Positions 7,049 through 10,000 of a DNA stretch of 10,000 bases are shown here, in pieces. The stretch is taken from NCBI GenBank assembly GCA_009663005.1, contig VIGQ01001119.1, forward strand, positions 32,501 through 42,500, written 5' to 3'. Below the pieces are notes generated by a model. That model searched no databases. It was given only the letters and a program-made list of their open reading frames with translations, and was not told the DNA's origin. This stretch comes from Actinidia chinensis. Its lineage: Eukaryota > Streptophyta > Magnoliopsida > Ericales > Actinidiaceae. Within the stretch, counting starts at the first letter, position 1. Each line of letters opens with the position of its first letter. Both the position numbers and the translations under genes were made by a program.

Positions 7049-8580
7049 AAAACAAACTTATCGTTCACAACTTTGGTAGCTCATATTGTCCAAGGTTTTG
7101 ACCCTCCGTAAGGCACAAACTAATCAATCTGATTGCCGTAGTTCTTTTGATCCATGGTCCCTATTGGTCCACCACAACAAAAATAAAGACAAAAAAAACC
7201 ATGGACTTTAATTATATTTTCTTCCTTCTGAATTACTAATGCATTCGAGTGTTTGCACAACGTAACAAGTAGACACTACCCATTAAACTGCTTTCTCTGT
7301 TTGTTTTGGTGATAGCCTTCCTTGCCCCAAATATTCAGCAACAGAGTACACAACCTGTTGGCCTAATTTTTAGTATAACGAATAGCTAAACACAGCTAAA
7401 TTCAGTGCTTTTAGACCTATACACGCATCTAGATCAAATATATATTAGACTAGAAGACTTCAATAACAAGATGTATATAGCTACCATAGTCCTCAAGTAA
7501 TCTAAATAGTAAATAAGCAAGTCAAGTTCGTCCACTCTTAAATCTAGACATGTTCCCCATTTCAAAATTGGTGCATTGGTGAGTGTAGTTGTAATCTTTC
7601 AAACCTTTCCAATAATGATTCTTCAACTTGTAAGCCTGAGTGCATAAAACTCATTAAGGTTTGGCAGATCCCGGAGTTACGACAGTGGTTAGTTCAAGGG
7701 AATATGATTGTCTTTGGTCTCCTTTAATGATCGCATCCATGTGTAAGTCCTCACAAGAATCTTGGCTAACAGTGAGTAGAATTCGCAAACGCTACATTTC
7801 AGAAAAATTCAAGGATCTAGGTTCTTTATGATGTGCTTGAATAATTGGTGAATAGTTTGCCCAAACATGTGCGAAGTTTTGGAAATTTAAAAATATTGGT
7901 GTTTTATATATAGAATAGTAATTGTTAGTGCCTACGAGTACTAGTCAAAAAAAAAGAATACTTTTTAGGCATACTCGTTAGAGTTTTTTATTCTTAATTT
8001 AAAAAACATATAAGATATAACATTAGATAAAAGATACATTGTTTGACTACGAAGAGATACATTGCTACCAATAAGAATAAATGAAAAAAGTATAATAATT
8101 TTGAAAAAGTATTCTAGTTTGGATAAATGAGAAGGAAAGAAGAGGTTTATGATTTTTTTTGGTGTTTGATCCACCAAAAAAATGATTCAATGATAAAAAA
8201 ATATACTCAACTTTAGAAGATTTTTTGACGCATTGGATCACATTCTATATGGACCCCCACACTTTTAAAAAGAAGAAAGTACTAGTCTCAGGTGAAATCT
8301 CAGTTATTGGATAACTAAATAGAATCCAACTGTAGATAATGGAAGATCTTGAAAGATTAAAAAATTTTTGTGCCTATATTTCAAATACTTAAGAAACAAC
8401 TAGTTATTATTTTCTTTTATTCATATATAATATGTTTTATTATTATCATGTTCTAACCTTAATCGTGTCTTTGTATATTTGAAAATGTGTGACAATCTCG
8501 TATCCAAGTTCATTGCCCATATCTATGCTTCTAAACTCTTGCTTTATCCTCATTTTTAACGTTAAGTACATATTCAATGA
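7049..8580. other. Intergenic, no gene recognised
   Basis: Between 7060 and 7900 the composition is more balanced than on either side, so this could be old unique sequence or a worn transposon, but no frame or motif is recognisable. Short inverted repeats are present: an 8-base pair at 7151-7158 and 7198-7205, and ACGAGTA against TACTCGT at about 7934-7940 and 7972-7978. They are too small to call elements. From 7900 to 8580 it turns A/T-rich. The frames over 7965-8177 and 8446-8673 on the minus strand look like composition artefacts. Confidence 0.5.
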
Positions 8581-8599
8581 AAAATATAATCGTTCAAGT

Positions 8600-9480
8600 C
8601 TCAGTTTTTTTGTAAAAAAAACATAAATTGTTTTGTTTTTAGTTGCGTTTTTTTTCACTAAATCCTTAAACATTTTTTTATTTTGGAGAAAACTTTTTGT
8701 AAGCAGTTTTTTTCAGTACCTAAACACAAACTTTTTTTAGTTTTTTAAACAAAAAAGAAACTTTTTTTTTTTTTTTACAACTAAACAGGATTGATTTTTT
8801 TATTTTAGAGAAACTGATTCTGAACACAATTATTATTTTTCAGCATCTGTTTCAAAAACAAAACTGCCGAAGGAAAACAAACAAACATCCTTTTCAGTTT
8901 TTGTTTAAAACAGAAACAAAAGCGGCTTTTTTCATATTTTTGAAACAGAAAATTAGTTATTTCTTTTGAGAAGCTGTTTTTTTTTTATTTTTGTTCAAAA
9001 ACAAAAATACAAAATTCCTTTTTAGTTTTTTCTTTAACATAAAATCAAAAACCTATTTTTAATTTTTTTTTTAAACAGAATTGTTTCTTTTTGGGGGGGG
9101 GGGGATTGGGGGGAGATGAAAACAGTTTTTAATTTTCAGTTACTCTCAAACAAAAACTAATTCATTTTTCAATTTTTTTCATCAGATTTCATAAAGCATG
9201 TTGTTTCATATTTTTCAAAGCAATTTTGGATGTTTTTTAAATAGTTTTTGCTTACATTTTTTTTTCATTTTTGATAACATTCTGTAATCATTTTTTCCTG
9301 GAGAAACTTTTTTTGTTTGTCATTTTTGTTGAACAGAAAATATTTTTCTCCAAAATAAAAATAATAAAGTTTTTTTTTTCAACAAAACCTGCTTTTCCAA
9401 CAAGCAAAAATAGTTTTTGTTTTTTACATGCTAGAAACAAAACACTGAAAATACATAAAAATACCGTATGTATGTTAATG
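8600..9480. repeat. T/A-rich low-complexity array of hairpin-forming units
   Basis: The stretch is built of long T runs followed by A-rich words of the type TTTTGTTT..AAACAGAAACAAAA. Clear cases are near 8740-8762, 8848-8865, 8899-8921, 8985-9008 and 9064-9082. Several are self-complementary. At about 8901-8920 TTTTGTTT pairs with AAACAAAA, and near 8990 TTTTTGTT pairs with AACAAAAA. Spacing is irregular, about 55-100 bases. Recurring words are AAACAGAA, CAGTTTTT and TTTTAGTTTTT. Similar AAACAGAAAC-rich stretches occur in many plant intergenic regions. It holds no credible gene; the 70-codon frame at 9271-9483 is a phenylalanine/lysine-rich artefact. Confidence 0.6.
9093..9113 (+). repeat. 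Guanine-rich tract (12 G, then 6 G)
   Basis: A 12-base G run (9093-9104), ATT, then a 6-base G run (9108-9113), interrupting the T/A-rich array. It is quadruplex-capable on the + strand by pattern. The length of the longer run may be subject to sequencing error. Confidence 0.85.
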
Positions 9481-9488
9481 TAGAAAAA

Positions 9489-9662
9489 ATGGGTTTTAAC
9501 CCATAGTTTTGCCCAACTTTGAGCCTTAAGTAAACTGGACCCATAACTTTTTAGATGGGTTTAAGTGACTTTAAATACACTTACCTGTGGGGTTTAGAAT
9601 GTGGTAATTAGTTGTTCAAAACTATTTACAATGAATTGAAAATTGACTCCAAAGTTGGTGGC
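9489..9662. repeat. Nested inverted repeats, possible small hairpin element
   Basis: ATGGGTT and AACCCAT form a tight 7-base hairpin at 9489-9504. CCAACTTTGAG at 9513-9523 pairs with CTCCAAAGTTGG at 9647-9658, one base unpaired, enclosing about 120 bases. Inside these arms ACCCAT near 9540 pairs with ATGGGT near 9556. Arms flanking a short AT-rich interior recall a MITE, but the arms are short and no target-site duplication is seen. It may be a structured relic or chance. Confidence 0.35.
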
Positions 9663-9701
9663 TACCTAGATTTGGTTTAATGGTAGAAAACGTTGTTAGT
9701 A

Positions 9702-9743
9702 GTCCCACATTGATAAGGAGAAGAAGTAAAGTGGTTTATAAAG
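9702..9743 (+). promoter_or_regulatory. snRNA-type upstream element plus TATA-like box
   Basis: GTCCCACATTG (9702-9712) matches 10 of 11 positions of the plant snRNA upstream element RTCCCACATCG. A TATA box (TTTATAAAG) begins about 22-24 bases further on. In plants this short spacing is typical of RNA polymerase III snRNA promoters such as U6, while polymerase II ones have about ten bases more. The downstream sequence matches no snRNA I know, and a T5 run soon after (about 9787-9791) would end polymerase III transcription early. The LTR reading is the likelier explanation. Confidence 0.3.
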
Positions 9744-9904
9744 CAGTAACTTTCACTCGTTGGGTTGGACCCAAGGGGTACCCAAGTTTTTGAAGGAGTG
9801 GATTTAATGGAGGGGCTTGGGCCCAGACTATGGACTCTAATGGACTGGACCAAAAACTCAACACGCGCGCCGCTCCGCCCGACCGGGCCGTGCCTTGGCT
9901 TGGT

Positions 9905-9944
9905 GCGTGTGCGGGTGGCGGGTTGCGTGTGCGGGTTGTGGGTT
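9905..9944. repeat. 20-bp GC-rich tandem repeat, two copies
   Basis: Units 9905-9924 and 9925-9944 both start GCGTGTGCGGGT and end GGGTT, differing at two positions. They lie in the GC-rich block of the probable third LTR. The contrast with the AT-rich DNA immediately after is sharp. Confidence 0.85.
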
Positions 9945-10000
9945 ACTAATTAATTTATTTAATGTAATAAATAAATAATAATTTTTATTATTATATTTTG

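Larger units (their letters stand above)
9694..10000 (+). mobile_element. Probable start of a third LTR (copia type), cut by the window end
   Basis: TGTTAGTAGTCCCACATTG is a style of opening seen in many plant copia LTRs. A TTTATAAAG promoter word follows at 9735-9743, then GGCTTGGGCCCA-type sequence, a GC-rich segment (about 9862-9945), and an abrupt AT-rich run to the window end. No polypurine tract precedes it, so if it is an LTR it is more likely a left LTR of a + strand element, whose interior would lie beyond 10000. No partner LTR is visible here. The open frame at 9765-9953 has no recognisable protein and opens without ATG. It could instead be a solo LTR or a fragment. Confidence 0.45.

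Noticed and set aside
7151..7205. Inverted pair TCCATGGT / ACCATGGA as transposon ends
   Set aside because: Arms are 8 bases and contain the palindrome CCATGG, so pairing is likely by chance; no target-site duplication.
8155..8180. GGTGTTTGATCCACC hairpin as a terminator or transposon end
   Set aside because: A short stem in AT-rich plant DNA; bacterial-type terminators do not apply and no partner end was found.
9765..9953. 62-codon glycine/arginine/valine-rich frame
   Set aside because: It lies inside the GC-rich and tandem-repeated part of a probable LTR, lacks an ATG start, and resembles no protein.
1..10000. CRISPR array, bacterial operons or phage genes
   Set aside because: No regularly spaced identical repeats with unique spacers, no ribosome-binding-site-led genes, and the recognisable coding relics are plant copia retrotransposons.

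Overview
The window looks like nuclear DNA of a flowering plant, probably a eudicot. It is AT-rich and gene-poor, and the only protein-coding traces I can identify are decayed Ty1/copia retrotransposon pieces. I see no intact host gene, no tRNA or rRNA gene and no prokaryotic gene organisation. The open frames present are short, and none outside the retrotransposon relics resembles a known protein family.

Layout. (1) Positions 1 to about 554 hold the ruined 3' end of a copia pol gene (end of reverse transcriptase and RNase H), then a polypurine tract and the start of a 3' LTR near 555. (2) About 720-2860 is anonymous intergenic DNA with a GA microsatellite, a strongly pyrimidine-rich block (1975-2180) that resembles a plant gene 5' leader, and an 18-bp tandem duplication. 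(3) Positions 3311-5559 hold a second copia element on the + strand: LTR1 (3311-3784), a primer-binding-site relic, a leader with a 30-31-bp periodic repeat and a G-quadruplex motif on the minus strand, a frameshifted gag remnant, a polypurine-like tract and LTR2 (5033-5559). No pol is present. (4) This element is flanked on both sides by copies of one diverged repeat, A (about 2860-3290) and A' (about 5561-5880), both in direct orientation. (5) About 5885-8580 is anonymous AT-rich DNA with a 19-base G run and a perfect 14-bp palindrome. (6) About 8580-9480 is T/A-rich low-complexity DNA built from hairpin-forming T-run/A-run units. (7) About 9489-9660 carries nested inverted repeats. (8) From 9694 to the window end lies a probable third LTR start. 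Its first 50 bases resemble the upstream element plus TATA layout of plant snRNA promoters, followed by a GC-rich block with a 20-bp tandem repeat.

The parts do not form a pathway. They record successive retroelement insertions and decay. The most unusual structure is the A-LTR1-gag-LTR2-A' arrangement, in which each LTR has a polypurine-like tract on its left and a primer-site-like sequence on its right, as expected for the middle LTRs of a tandem element array. All similarity statements are from reading and hand alignment; nothing was computed or searched.
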